From NCBI RefSeq assembly GCF_900637055.1, contig NZ_LR134338.1:2304001-2368000 (forward strand): DNA of 64,000 nucleotides. The letters are read 5' to 3'. Below, piece after piece: positions 51,989-61,573 of the stretch. The position numbers were made by a program, and so were the translations under genes. The stretch's first letter is position 1; each line of letters opens with the position of its first letter. Source of the DNA: Brevibacillus brevis (GTDB taxonomy: Bacteria; Bacillota; Bacilli; Brevibacillales; Brevibacillaceae). The notes below the pieces were generated by a model, which saw only the letters and a list, made by a program, of their open reading frames with translations, made no database searches and was not told the DNA's origin.

Positions 51989-53151
51989 AGGCTGTGACCC
52001 GCATGCTGGTAGTGTCGCTCTGTATGTTCCTAGTATCTGGATGTTGGGATCGCCGTGAAGTAAATGATATGGCCATCGTTATTGCGATGGCGATGGATAA
52101 GGAACCAGACGGCAGGTATCGGTTATCTATCCAGGTTCCACTGGTTAGCAGCCTAGGTGCGCAGTCCGGAGGAGGTGGGGGGACGAGTGGTGACAAGAGT
52201 TATTACGTAGATTCCGCAGTAGGCAGGACAATCCGGGAAGCGAATGGATTGATCCAGGCAAGAATGTCACGAGAAATTTACTACTCCCATCACCGGATGA
52301 TCGTCATAGGCGAAGAATTGGCGAGGGACGGCATGTCTGAAGTGCTGGATATCGTCGCACGTTTTCCTGAAAACAGATTGACAGCTTATATCATCATGAC
52401 ACAAGGCAAAGCCATCGAATTACTAACCGCCCAACCGCAATTTGAACGTTTTTCAGGGGAAGCGATGCGTGAGTTGGTCAAGATGGGGGGGATTACGGTA
52501 ACGCTGAAGGATGTAGCCCAGATGCTCAGTACACCAGGGGTTGATGCTATTTTACCCGTTCTGGCAGCAGTGGATTCCCATCCAAAAGGAAAGTCGAAAG
52601 AAGTAGAGGCAACAGGGGTAGGTTTGTTTCGACACAACAAGCTCATTGCCATCGCGAAACCGAAAGAACTGACTGGCTTGCGGCTGTTCCAACGCGATTT
52701 TACACCGTTTTCTGTCGTCCTGCCCCTTAACAAGAAAGAACGACTTACGATTAGCTTCTCGAAAGGAAGAGCGAATATTACGCCCGAGATCAGGAAAGGC
52801 CACGTCCATTACAAAATTGACCTCTACGCATCTGCTGTTGTGGTGGAGAATCTGTCAAACCTCGATCTTGAAAAAGAGAAAAATATCAGAATGCTGCAAG
52901 GAAAGCTCGTCGAGCAAATCAATAGCGGTGTGAAACATATGATGCAAACGATCCAACATCAACGATCAGACTTCATTGGGTTAGGAATCGCATTGTCAAG
53001 GAATCATCCACGTGAATGGCGAGACCGGTATCGGAACAGGTGGAATGAGGAGCTTCCGAAAATCACTTATGAAATCCGAACCAAAGTGAACATGGCCAAT
53101 ATCGGACAAACAACGAAAAATATTACCCAAGGTGAAGATGGTCATGAATAG
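51985..53151 (+). CDS. GerC-type germinant receptor lipoprotein
   Basis: Germinant receptor C subunit, 388 residues, lipid-anchored on the outer side of the spore inner membrane. The signal peptide ends in lipobox LVSGC near residue 20, followed by the family start WDRREVNDMAIVIAMAMD. Middle segments ANGLIQARMSREIYYSHHRMIVIGEELAR and LTAYIIMTQGKA are conserved. The C-domain ends with FIGLGIALSRNHPREWRDRY. A Gly-rich loop (SGGGGGTSGD) near residue 60 is unusual. GTG start with GGAGGGG upstream. Confidence 0.92.
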   Translation: MKAVTRMLVVSLCMFLVSGCWDRREVNDMAIVIAMAMDKEPDGRYRLSIQVPLVSSLGAQSGGGGGTSGDKSYYVDSAVGRTIREANGLIQARMSREIYYSHHRMIVIGEELARDGMSEVLDIVARFPENRLTAYIIMTQGKAIELLTAQPQFERFSGEAMRELVKMGGITVTLKDVAQMLSTPGVDAILPVLAAVDSHPKGKSKEVEATGVGLFRHNKLIAIAKPKELTGLRLFQRDFTPFSVVLPLNKKERLTISFSKGRANITPEIRKGHVHYKIDLYASAVVVENLSNLDLEKEKNIRMLQGKLVEQINSGVKHMMQTIQHQRSDFIGLGIALSRNHPREWRDRYRNRWNEELPKITYEIRTKVNMANIGQTTKNITQGEDGHE

Positions 53152-53380
53152 AATATTTCTGGTCTTTTTTGTCTTCATGCTGATACTTTCGTTTGGAGAA
53201 TTCATCTTGAAGCGAAAAGGCATGGATGGAAGACAGCAGCGAGTCATTGTTATTTTCTACACCTTAACCATTGCATTTCTTATTGCTTTGCAATTCCAGT
53301 ATTATCAATTGCTACCTACGAGTCATATCATGAACATTTTATCTCCCTATGTTAAGCGGTGGGTGGATCAGTTCGTATAA
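53144..53380 (+). CDS. Small two-span membrane protein in the germination operon (78 aa)
   Basis: Start ATG 53144 (MNRIFLV) with AAGGTGAAG upstream; it overlaps the GerC-type gene by 8 bases. Two hydrophobic spans (IFLVFFVFMLILSFGEFIL and VIVIFYTLTIAFLIALQF) are joined by a short basic loop (KRKGMDGRQQR), and a Tyr/Trp-rich amphipathic end follows. This fits the idea of a D-type accessory subunit, small two-span proteins found in some germinant receptor operons. Family membership is inferred from context and topology. Confidence 0.75.
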   Translation: MNRIFLVFFVFMLILSFGEFILKRKGMDGRQQRVIVIFYTLTIAFLIALQFQYYQLLPTSHIMNILSPYVKRWVDQFV

Positions 53381-53392
53381 GGAGGCCCGAGA

Positions 53393-54751
53393 ATGATTCA
53401 CAAGCAAGTGATCAATCACAGACAAATTGCTTGGCTGGTCGGCAGTGTCTTGATGACAGGAATGATGATCAGTTTCTTGCGGTCGGTCGTTCAGGTAGCA
53501 AGGATGGATGCTTGGTTCTCTCAAATGTTACCCATCTTTTATGCGATTCTGATCGCCTACGTTTTGAGCGGGCTGGTTGAGGCGTACCCAGGGAAAAATA
53601 TCTTTGAAATCTTGTTTATTATTGGCGGGAAGTGGATTGGTGGAGCTATCAATCTACTCATTTTGTTTTACATTTGGATCATCCTGGCGATCGATATTAA
53701 AGGGGTTGCTGATTTTTTACATATCTCGTTATTGCCAACCACGCCATTGGAGATCATTCTCCTCGTCTTCGTCCTGCTGATGATGTACTATGGCAAAACA
53801 AGTCTTGAGGTGGCGGCACGGGTGAATGAGTTATATTTTCCTCTTTACTTCATCATGTGTATATCGCTATATTTTCTCTTGATTAATGAATACAACGTAG
53901 AGCGCTTGGAGCCGATCTTAACCAGCAGCTTGGACCGGATCGTAATCAGTAATTTTATGCCGTTGGGTGTATATGGGGATATTTTTCTGATCGGAGCGTT
54001 TTTACATGCCGTTGTAGAACCACGACTCTTTTATGCTGCGATGAAGCATGGGGTTATCATTGTTGGATTTGGGACGACGATTCTGTTGCTCATCTTGCTC
54101 GGGGTGATGGGCTTCATTATCGCCGGGCGGCTGAATTTCCCCATCTATATTCTCGTGCAGCAAATCCACGTGACAGATTTTCTGGACAGGGTCGAAATGA
54201 TTCTCTTTAGCGTATGGTTCCCTGCTTTTACGATCAAGGTCATCGTCGCATATCTGGCATTTTTAGTGGGGGTTGGATCGTTTGGGGGACAGCAGCATTA
54301 TAATACACTCAACGCTCCGTGTGGATGGTTTATGGTTGTATCGTCCATATTCGCTTTTCCAAATGTAGCACATATCGATCAGTTTATAAGTTATAGCTTG
54401 CCGATGATCATACTCGTCTTCCAATTGCCGTTGGCGCTCTTTTTGCTGATTCATGTAAGGCGAAAGAACAAAGGAAGAGTGCAAAGCCTCATTCCCGAAG
54501 GAACGAAGCTTTATCGATTTTACCGGTCGATGGTGTGGAGCACGACAGTCTGTTTGATTGGTTGCGTGCTAGTGATTTTGATTGGGGACTTTTTTAAAGA
54601 TAAATCAGCGGTAGGAGGGGTTGCGACAGCCGTTGTTTATATTGCCTTGTTACTGATTGCGTTGTTGACGAGCTACGGGGAGATGCAGGCTCTCAATCAT
54701 GGCAAACAAAGGCTAAGGAGGGCAAGGCAGGCTGGTTCATTTCGACAATAA
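53393..54751 (+). CDS. GerB-type spore germination permease, extended form
   Basis: Amino-acid-permease-like germinant receptor B subunit, 452 residues, compared with about 365 for most GerB proteins. It starts with the family's ISFLRSVVQVARMDAWFSQ-like segment (glycine-poor variant) and ten spans to about residue 365. Then comes a charged stretch (HVRRKNKGRVQSLIPEGTK), two further spans (about 380-400 and 410-430) and a basic tail. The extra two spans are unusual. GGAGG precedes the ATG. Gene order A-C-small-B. Confidence 0.88.
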   Translation: MIHKQVINHRQIAWLVGSVLMTGMMISFLRSVVQVARMDAWFSQMLPIFYAILIAYVLSGLVEAYPGKNIFEILFIIGGKWIGGAINLLILFYIWIILAIDIKGVADFLHISLLPTTPLEIILLVFVLLMMYYGKTSLEVAARVNELYFPLYFIMCISLYFLLINEYNVERLEPILTSSLDRIVISNFMPLGVYGDIFLIGAFLHAVVEPRLFYAAMKHGVIIVGFGTTILLLILLGVMGFIIAGRLNFPIYILVQQIHVTDFLDRVEMILFSVWFPAFTIKVIVAYLAFLVGVGSFGGQQHYNTLNAPCGWFMVVSSIFAFPNVAHIDQFISYSLPMIILVFQLPLALFLLIHVRRKNKGRVQSLIPEGTKLYRFYRSMVWSTTVCLIGCVLVILIGDFFKDKSAVGGVATAVVYIALLLIALLTSYGEMQALNHGKQRLRRARQAGSFRQ

Positions 54752-54774
54752 GGTCGAGAGCCAAGGGGGTTCAA

Positions 54775-55716
54775 TTATTCCAAAACACACTGGTGGGGAG
54801 CGACATCAACAAAGCCTTGTATGCTTGGCTGTCGCAAGGAATGCCCTTCCTTCCACTCCGCAAATTTGATTTTGACGGTGATTTCCGGCTGTATCCATAA
54901 GGTATTGGCTGCGCGTGGTGGCTTGTTAACAAAAGCCATCTTCTGTTGGACGAGGGGCTGTATTCTCTCCGTTAAAGCACGCCAGTCCGTTTGCGTCAAT
55001 TTTCCAGTACCTGCATGACCGATGTACCAAAAAGAACCTTGTTGATCGAAGAGTCCCAGAAGCAACGAATTGACAATCTGATTCCGAAGCGTAACGCCGC
55101 CTACGACAGCGATGAGATCCCGGTAGTACTTTTTCTTTCTCCAGCGTTGATCTTTCCCATTGATCAAGTAGCTGCTTGACGCATCCTTCATAATGATTCC
55201 TTCCATGCCTTGAGCTTCTACGACACGGTAAAGAGCGTCTCCATCAGGAAAGTTTTCAACTAGCTGAACATGAGAAGTAGGAGTGATGATCTTGCCCAGT
55301 ATTTGTTGTCGCTCTGATAGTGGATAGGAAGTTACCCATTCATGATTGCAGTACAGTACATCAAAGACCATGTATGTGACGGGGACAAGCTTTTGTATCT
55401 GGGGGACTTTCTCTAAACGGCGCAGCCCGTCTCTTCTCATGACCTCGTAAAAAGAAGGCTTTCCGTCCGAGCCGAGAGCAATGATTTCGCCATCCAAAAT
55501 CACAGAATCGGCACGACAATACGAGCGAAGATCAGTCACTTCTGGATAATGGAAAGTCCGTTCATTTAATTTTCGGTTGAACAGTTTGACCTCCTGTCCA
55601 TCGTAGTAGGTAAGAATGCGAACGCCATCCCATTTCACTTGGCCTATCCATTGTGGTCCCACAGGTATGGCTTCCGTGCTGGTAGGCTCAAAAGGAAAAA
55701 GCGGGGTCAGTTCCAT
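54775..55716 (-). CDS. LigD-type ATP-dependent DNA ligase (stand-alone)
   Basis: ATP-dependent DNA ligase of 313 residues, the end-joining ligase of bacterial NHEJ. ATG 55716 (MELTPLFPFEP) has AAAGGTGG upstream. The adenylated Lys is in GQVKWDGVRILTYY near residue 29. Further nucleotidyltransferase motifs are LFNRKLNERTFHYPE (III-like), VILDGEIIALG, YMVFDVLY, EGIIMKDASSSYLING and WRKKKYYRDL (V). An OB-fold C-domain carries IGHAGTGKLTQTDW and VKIKFAEWKEGHSLRQPS. No polymerase or nuclease domain is fused. It converges on the germination operon with 23 bases between. Confidence 0.92.
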   Translation of the reverse strand: MELTPLFPFEPTSTEAIPVGPQWIGQVKWDGVRILTYYDGQEVKLFNRKLNERTFHYPEVTDLRSYCRADSVILDGEIIALGSDGKPSFYEVMRRDGLRRLEKVPQIQKLVPVTYMVFDVLYCNHEWVTSYPLSERQQILGKIITPTSHVQLVENFPDGDALYRVVEAQGMEGIIMKDASSSYLINGKDQRWRKKKYYRDLIAVVGGVTLRNQIVNSLLLGLFDQQGSFWYIGHAGTGKLTQTDWRALTERIQPLVQQKMAFVNKPPRAANTLWIQPEITVKIKFAEWKEGHSLRQPSIQGFVDVAPHQCVLE

Positions 55717-55841
55717 AGCTGCCACCTTTACGTTTAGTTGGGACTTGCCCAGTTTTCTAATACAGTTTCACGGATGGGCGTGATCTATACGAGTGGTGCT
55801 GGTGGATGAATTTCCTGTTAGAATTTTACGAAACTTTTTTA

Positions 55842-55870
55842 TTGATTAAGTATTGAATTCGAGCTATACT
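55842..55870 (+). promoter_or_regulatory. Sigma-A-type promoter of a non-coding transcript
   Basis: TTGATT (55842-55847), 17-bp spacer, TATACT (55865-55870), predicting a start near 55877. No credible coding sequence follows before the T-run at 56043-56048. Confidence 0.6.
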
Positions 55871-55876
55871 ACATGT

Positions 55877-56048
55877 ATCTAAAGTAACTGATGGGTTACC
55901 GGATTGGGCTGTATCTGGTTGAACTGCTTCCTCCTTCCGTGGTACGTCCACCACACCTCATGGGAAGGGAGCTGTTCTCTGATATGGCCCTCTTTGTGTC
56001 TCGATCCGGTTGGGAATGTTTGTTGTTCACTTTCTTTAACCCTTTTTT
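55877..56048 (+). ncRNA. Candidate structured RNA of about 170 nt
   Basis: Between a sigma-A-type promoter and a T-run the sequence can fold into one long, interrupted hairpin. GGGTTA (55893-55898) pairs with TAACCC (56037-56042) and CCGGAT (55899-55904) with ATCCGG (56004-56009). GGGCTGTATC (55906-55915) pairs with GATATGGCCC (55981-55990; two G-U pairs). GCTTCC pairs with GGGAGC, and an apical GTGGT-ACGTCC-ACCAC hairpin lies at 55939-55954. The outer helix runs straight into TTTTTT, as in a terminator. The rod with large internal loops recalls 6S RNA, but I see no sequence match I can vouch for. Folding was done by eye. Confidence 0.45.
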
Positions 56049-56050
56049 CA

Positions 56051-56080
56051 TTGATATACAATTAGAGACTTGTTTATAAT
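56051..56080 (+). promoter_or_regulatory. Promoter of the DUF1904 gene
   Basis: TTGATA (56051-56056), 18-bp spacer, TATAAT (56075-56080). Confidence 0.65.
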
Positions 56081-56116
56081 GACTGTGCGAACTCATTTAC
56101 GAAAGAAGGAATTGAC

Positions 56117-56446
56117 TTGCCGTTTCTTCGGTTTAAAGGCTTTGCAAAGCAAGACATAGAGCCCATTTCTCAGATTCTTATAGAAGAGTTTTCCAAAATT
56201 GCTGAGGTAGCTCAGGAAAAGGTGAAATTGGAGCTGCTTCAAGTAGAGCAATTGACGAACAGTCCTTTGTCTGTAGAGATCATGATGTTTCCACGTGAAC
56301 AAAAGCAGCATGACGCGATTGCTAGTGCCATACACGGTATTTTGAAGAAGCGAGGCTTTCCGCATGTCCATATTTTCTTCATTCTGCTATCGCCCACTCT
56401 CTATTATAAAGAAGGACTTCCGTTGCAAGTCGGAATGACGAAATAA
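56117..56446 (+). CDS. DUF1904 family protein
   Basis: A 109-residue protein with the DUF1904 pattern, a small tautomerase-like alpha/beta fold: MPFLRFKGF start, helix IEPISQILIEEFSKIA, strands VKLELLQVEQL and VEIMMFPREQKQHD, and C-terminal VHIFFILLSPTLYYKEGLP. The start is TTG (as LPFLRF) with GAAGGA upstream. Function unknown. It has its own promoter and a bidirectional terminator. Confidence 0.8.
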   Translation: MPFLRFKGFAKQDIEPISQILIEEFSKIAEVAQEKVKLELLQVEQLTNSPLSVEIMMFPREQKQHDAIASAIHGILKKRGFPHVHIFFILLSPTLYYKEGLPLQVGMTK

Positions 56447-56450
56447 GCAG

Positions 56451-56491
56451 AAAAAAGGTCGAGATCCTCCAAAGGGATTTCGACCTTTTTC
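56451..56491. terminator. Bidirectional terminator after DUF1904
   Basis: AAAAAGGTCGAGATCC pairs with GGATTTCGACCTTTTT (one mismatch). It serves both the DUF1904 gene and the convergent 56-aa gene. Confidence 0.8.
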
Positions 56492-56493
56492 TA

Positions 56494-56664
56494 TTAATAA
56501 TAGAGGCTTTCGGTTTGCAGGCACTTGGAGCATGTTCGCGTAAGTGGAGTTTCGATAAAGACGTGGCTGCAGTCCTGTTGAATCAGCCGCAATTGTTGTT
56601 TAGACTGCTCTAGCTCAGCCTCTAGTCGAATGATCTTTTCGCGTAAACGACTAGCTTCCTCCAT
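56494..56664 (-). CDS. 56-aa coiled-coil/zinc-finger-like protein
   Basis: A short gene with ATG 56664 and GGGGGAT about 6 bases upstream (AAGGGGGATGGAT). The N-terminal half is a heptad-type helix (SRLREKIIRLEAELEQSKQQ). The C-terminal half has a CSH...CSKC arrangement (QDCSHVF near residue 34 and TRTCSKCLQ near 46), fitting a small zinc finger. It stops at TAA 56494-56496 just before a shared terminator. It lies 15 bases after thiC on the same strand, so it may be co-transcribed with thiC. Confidence 0.75.
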   Translation of the reverse strand: MEEASRLREKIIRLEAELEQSKQQLRLIQQDCSHVFIETPLTRTCSKCLQTESLYY

Positions 56665-56679
56665 ATCCATCCCCCTTGA

Positions 56680-58690
<2,011 letters not shown>

Positions 58691-58713
58691 TTCTTATTTT
58701 GGATTGCAAGAAT

Positions 58714-58742
58714 AGGATAACGGGAAGCCCATTTAATTTCAA
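58714..58742 (-). promoter_or_regulatory. Sigma-A-type promoter of thiC
   Basis: On the minus strand TTGAAA, 17-bp spacer, TATCCT, about 30 bases before the riboswitch begins. The 204 bases beyond it, up to the CDF gene, show no other gene. Confidence 0.65.
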
Positions 58743-58945
58743 GGGAAATTTTCTCAGTGAAAAAATTGCGGGCGTGCAACACATTTTCCTTCCCCCTATT
58801 CTCATGAATCGGACTAAAACTGTTTCTGTAGACCCACATGAATCCTATCTGTTACGATGAAGTTCGAAAAAAAGCAACTGCTTCCAGCGCCTTGATTTTC
58901 CTCGTTGTCGAAGCAGGACGGAGAAGTATTTTGAGGTGATGAGGA

Positions 58946-59827
58946 ATGGATGTTTATTCGGATCTAAAACAAGGAGAACGTGGAGCGTGGGTGAGTATTT
59001 TCGCCTACATTTTCTGCTCTGTATTAAAAATAGGAGTTGCGTATGTCACTGCGTCGGAAGCTTTAATGGCCGACGGTCTTAACAACTCAACGGATGTCGT
59101 TGCATCGATTGCTGTTTTGATCGGGCTGCGTATTGCAAGGAAACCACCTGATAAAGATCACCCGTATGGCCATTTCCGGGCGGAGACGATTTCAGCACTT
59201 GTCGCATCATTTATTATGCTATTTGTCGGAGTTCAAGTCGTTACGAATGCCGTACCATCCTTGTTTGACCCACAACATTCGGCTCCTGACCTGTTGGCAG
59301 GGTGGACAGCACTTGCGACTGCAGTCATTATGCTTTTCGTTTATCGCTATAATAAAAAGCTCGCCATCAAAACAAACAGCCAAGCACTAGATGCAGCGGC
59401 CGCTGACAACCGTTCAGACGCATTCGTCAGTATCGGGACGTTTATCGGGGTAGCTGGCGCACAATTTCAATTGCATTGGCTTGATCCTTTAGCTGCTTTT
59501 GTTGTTGGTCTCATCATCTTGAAGACTGCTTGGGACATTTTTAGGGAAGCAACTCACCGTTTGACAGATGGCTTTGACGAGAGTGAGCTTGCGGATCTGC
59601 GGGCTACCATTTCCTCGATTTCAGGAGTAAAGGATATCAGTGACATCAAAGCCCGCTACCATGGAAGCAGCGTACTGGTTGATGTTGTGATCCATGTAGA
59701 TCCCGGTCTGAATGTGGTGGAGAGCCACACCATCACCGAGAAAATTGAAGAACAGATGCGCAAGATTCACCGGATTAACGCCGTTCATATCCATATTGAA
59801 CCATGCAGGAAGATGGCGCCTAGCTAG
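58946..59827 (+). CDS. Cation diffusion facilitator (CDF) metal transporter
   Basis: Proton-coupled divalent metal exporter of 293 residues. Six spans lie within residues 12-200. The TMD metal site shows in ASEALMADGLNNSTDVVAS near residue 35 (Asp/Asn site) and AAAADNRSDAFVSIGTFIGV near 155 (DxxxD site). A cytoplasmic C-domain from about residue 205 (ESELADLRATISSISGVKD) ends with VHIHIEP, the ferredoxin-like metal-sensing domain. Asn in the first site makes manganese or iron as likely as zinc. GAGGTGATGAGG precedes the ATG. Divergent from thiC. Confidence 0.9.
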   Translation: MDVYSDLKQGERGAWVSIFAYIFCSVLKIGVAYVTASEALMADGLNNSTDVVASIAVLIGLRIARKPPDKDHPYGHFRAETISALVASFIMLFVGVQVVTNAVPSLFDPQHSAPDLLAGWTALATAVIMLFVYRYNKKLAIKTNSQALDAAAADNRSDAFVSIGTFIGVAGAQFQLHWLDPLAAFVVGLIILKTAWDIFREATHRLTDGFDESELADLRATISSISGVKDISDIKARYHGSSVLVDVVIHVDPGLNVVESHTITEKIEEQMRKIHRINAVHIHIEPCRKMAPS

Positions 59828-59846
59828 ATTCCATGATACGAATACA

Positions 59847-59878
59847 AAAAAACCTGTCCAGAGTGGGCAGGTTTTTTT
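59847..59878. terminator. Bidirectional terminator between CDF and Ku genes
   Basis: AACCTGTCC pairs with GGCAGGTT-type sequence around AGAGTG, with an A-run before and a T-run after. Confidence 0.75.
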
Positions 59879-59885
59879 GTGGAGC

Positions 59886-60839
59886 CTAAACTGTGGTAGC
59901 CTTTTTTTTGCGTAGTGTTTTGGTTGTAGTCGTAGTCTTTTTTGGACTGGTTACGGTCTCCTTTTTCGATGCCTGCTCTTTTTCGGACGTAGAGGCAGCG
60001 GTGGTGCGTTTTCGCGCAGGCTTTGACGGAGTCGGTTCAGGCTCGATTTTAATGGGCGCTGCGCCTTGACCAGCTGTAGACTCCAAGCTTTCTTTTAGGG
60101 CCTGCATGAGATCAATTACATTGGTTCTTGCCACAGTAGGTGCAGTAGCGATCTCCTGACCCTCCAGTTTTTTCTCGATCAGTTTTTGCAAGTCGGAACG
60201 ATATTCATCGGTATATTTTGCGGGATCAAAAGGGATCGTCATATTGCTAATGAGCTCCGTTGCCATCTTCAGTTCGTTTTCAGCCAACGGTACAGTGGCT
60301 TCTGGCAAGGCAGGCACTTGACTGACGGGACGTACTTCATCTGGATAGAAGATCGTCTCCAGCATGATGCAATGTTCATACAGTCGGATAACTGCCAGGC
60401 TTTGCCGATTGCGCATCGTCACCTGTGCAACGCCAATCTTTCCTGTCTGTTCCATAGCGGATCGCAGCAAGGCGTATGCTTTTTCGCCAGTGTCTTGGGG
60501 CGATAAGAAATAGCTTTTATGAAAATAAACGGGATCGATCTCCGACAAGTCTACGAAGTCGATAATTTCAATGGCTCTGCGTGTTTCTGGCGTAATGGCT
60601 TCCAGATCATCATCGTCGATCATGACAAAATGTCCTTTTTCGTATTCGAAGCCACGGACGATTTCGCTCGTATCGACCTCACGCTGGCAGTGCGGGCACA
60701 TTTTCGTGTACTTGATCGGGGTATTGCACTCTTTATGCAGTTGGCGAAAGCGAATATCACGCTCTTCCGTTGCAGTAAACATGCGAACAGGTATATTGAC
60801 GAGGCCGAAGCTGATTGAGCCCTTCCACACCGTATGCAT
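59886..60839 (-). CDS. ku: Ku protein (bacterial NHEJ DNA end-binding)
   Basis: Homodimeric ring protein of 317 residues that binds DNA ends and recruits LigD-type enzymes. The N-terminal barrel shows WKGSISFGLVNIPVRMFTATEE and a CNTPIKY...CPHC zinc-like pair near residues 39-53. The core has VRGFEYEKGHFVMIDDDDLEAI, AVIRLYEHCIMLETIFYPDEVR and the minimal C-domain KYTDEYRSDLQKLIEKKLEG near residue 220. The tail from about 260 is Lys/Thr/Ser-rich, as in extended-tail Ku proteins that bind DNA non-specifically. AAGGAGG precedes the ATG. Confidence 0.95.
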   Translation of the reverse strand: MHTVWKGSISFGLVNIPVRMFTATEERDIRFRQLHKECNTPIKYTKMCPHCQREVDTSEIVRGFEYEKGHFVMIDDDDLEAITPETRRAIEIIDFVDLSEIDPVYFHKSYFLSPQDTGEKAYALLRSAMEQTGKIGVAQVTMRNRQSLAVIRLYEHCIMLETIFYPDEVRPVSQVPALPEATVPLAENELKMATELISNMTIPFDPAKYTDEYRSDLQKLIEKKLEGQEIATAPTVARTNVIDLMQALKESLESTAGQGAAPIKIEPEPTPSKPARKRTTAASTSEKEQASKKETVTSPKKTTTTTKTLRKKKATTV

Positions 60840-60921
60840 GCGGATACCTCCTTCACAGCTATTTTATATAGTATCTGTATCTGCATAGAAGAAGTGCCGA
60901 GGGAAATGAAGGTGGAAAAGT

Positions 60922-60952
60922 AAAAAGCCAGCCGATTCGATGCGGCTGACTT
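60922..60952 (-). terminator. Terminator after the 47-aa gene
   Basis: On the minus strand AGTCAGCCG pairs with CGGCTGGCT (one mismatch), followed by TTTTT. Confidence 0.75.
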
Positions 60953-60961
60953 CGTATACAG

Positions 60962-61105
60962 CTACTGCCCATGTTTGACGATGTCCGATTGATCTGCACG
61001 CGATTGCATGTCACGCGCCAGCTCGACATCTTTGCCAGTTCGGTCCGCAATGGACTGGGCTTCGGAGGCCTTCAGCTTTTGTGCAGACGGTCGCTTCTCT
61101 GCCAT
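60962..61105 (-). CDS. Small charged protein of unknown function (47 aa)
   Basis: ATG 61105 with AAAGGAG 10 bases upstream; stop TAG at 60962-60964 and a terminator just beyond. The product is hydrophilic and helical (MAEKRPSAQKLKASEAQSIA, RDMQSRADQSDIVKHGQ). Size and composition are like small spore or stress proteins, but no family is recognised. Two TACATGTA sites lie upstream of it. Confidence 0.65.
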   Translation of the reverse strand: MAEKRPSAQKLKASEAQSIADRTGKDVELARDMQSRADQSDIVKHGQ

Positions 61106-61130
61106 GAATGACTCACTCCTTTCAGGCAAT

Positions 61131-61162
61131 GTACATGTAGAGGGTGATGCACGTACATGTAG
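61131..61162. promoter_or_regulatory. Two GTACATGTAG repeats 22 bp apart
   Basis: GTACATGTAG occurs at 61131-61140 and 61153-61162. Each contains the palindrome TACATGTA, and the spacing is two helical turns. It may be a regulator site for the 47-aa gene. Confidence 0.4.
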
Positions 61163-61175
61163 TATGCGCTGGACA

Positions 61176-61208
61176 CAAAAAAATACCCCATCGCCAAATG
61201 ACGAGGGG
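61176..61208 (-). terminator. Minus-strand terminator without an obvious upstream gene
   Basis: On the minus strand CCCCTCG pairs with CGATGGGG (one bulge), followed by TATTTTTTT. No credible minus-strand gene ends here. It suggests a short transcript from the 61.2-61.5 kb gap. Confidence 0.5.
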
Positions 61209-61328
61209 CAGCCGTTCAACTCCTCCCGATGAAGGGAGCGATGGCACGAAATGCTCCTATCAGACACGTCGTGCGCCAAAGTGAACAGCCTTTCAATTAT
61301 GGGAGAGGAGAAACCGGAGGAAGAGCTT

Positions 61329-61448
61329 ATGGGGAAACGTAAGTCTTCTCCGCGGTTGTCAGCGACACCGTTGCGTCGCTATTCATCATCTTTTCCAATC
61401 GAATGGGGTTGTATACCTTTCTTGCACATAAATTTTTCCAGTTGCTAA
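61329..61448 (+). CDS. Possible 39-aa basic protein
   Basis: ATG 61329 preceded by an excellent CGGAGGAAGAG at 8 bases, and stop at 61446-61448. The product starts MGKRKSSPRLSATPLRRYSS and ends in a short hydrophobic Cys-containing segment. No relatives are recognised. A good ribosome site is the only support. Confidence 0.4.
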   Translation: MGKRKSSPRLSATPLRRYSSSFPIEWGCIPFLHINFSSC

Positions 61449-61573
61449 TTTTACGGGTGTATGCAGTTGTGATAGTATGATATCATTCTCAGTCTTGGAA
61501 AATCGCGTCTAACGCTAGACTTTTTGAACAACCTCATACAACATACATAGGAAAGCAGACAGGTGAAATGAGT

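Noticed and set aside
55891..56079. 62-codon frame in the candidate RNA region
   Set aside because: No ribosome site, and it runs through the T-run and the next promoter; RNA structure explains the region better.
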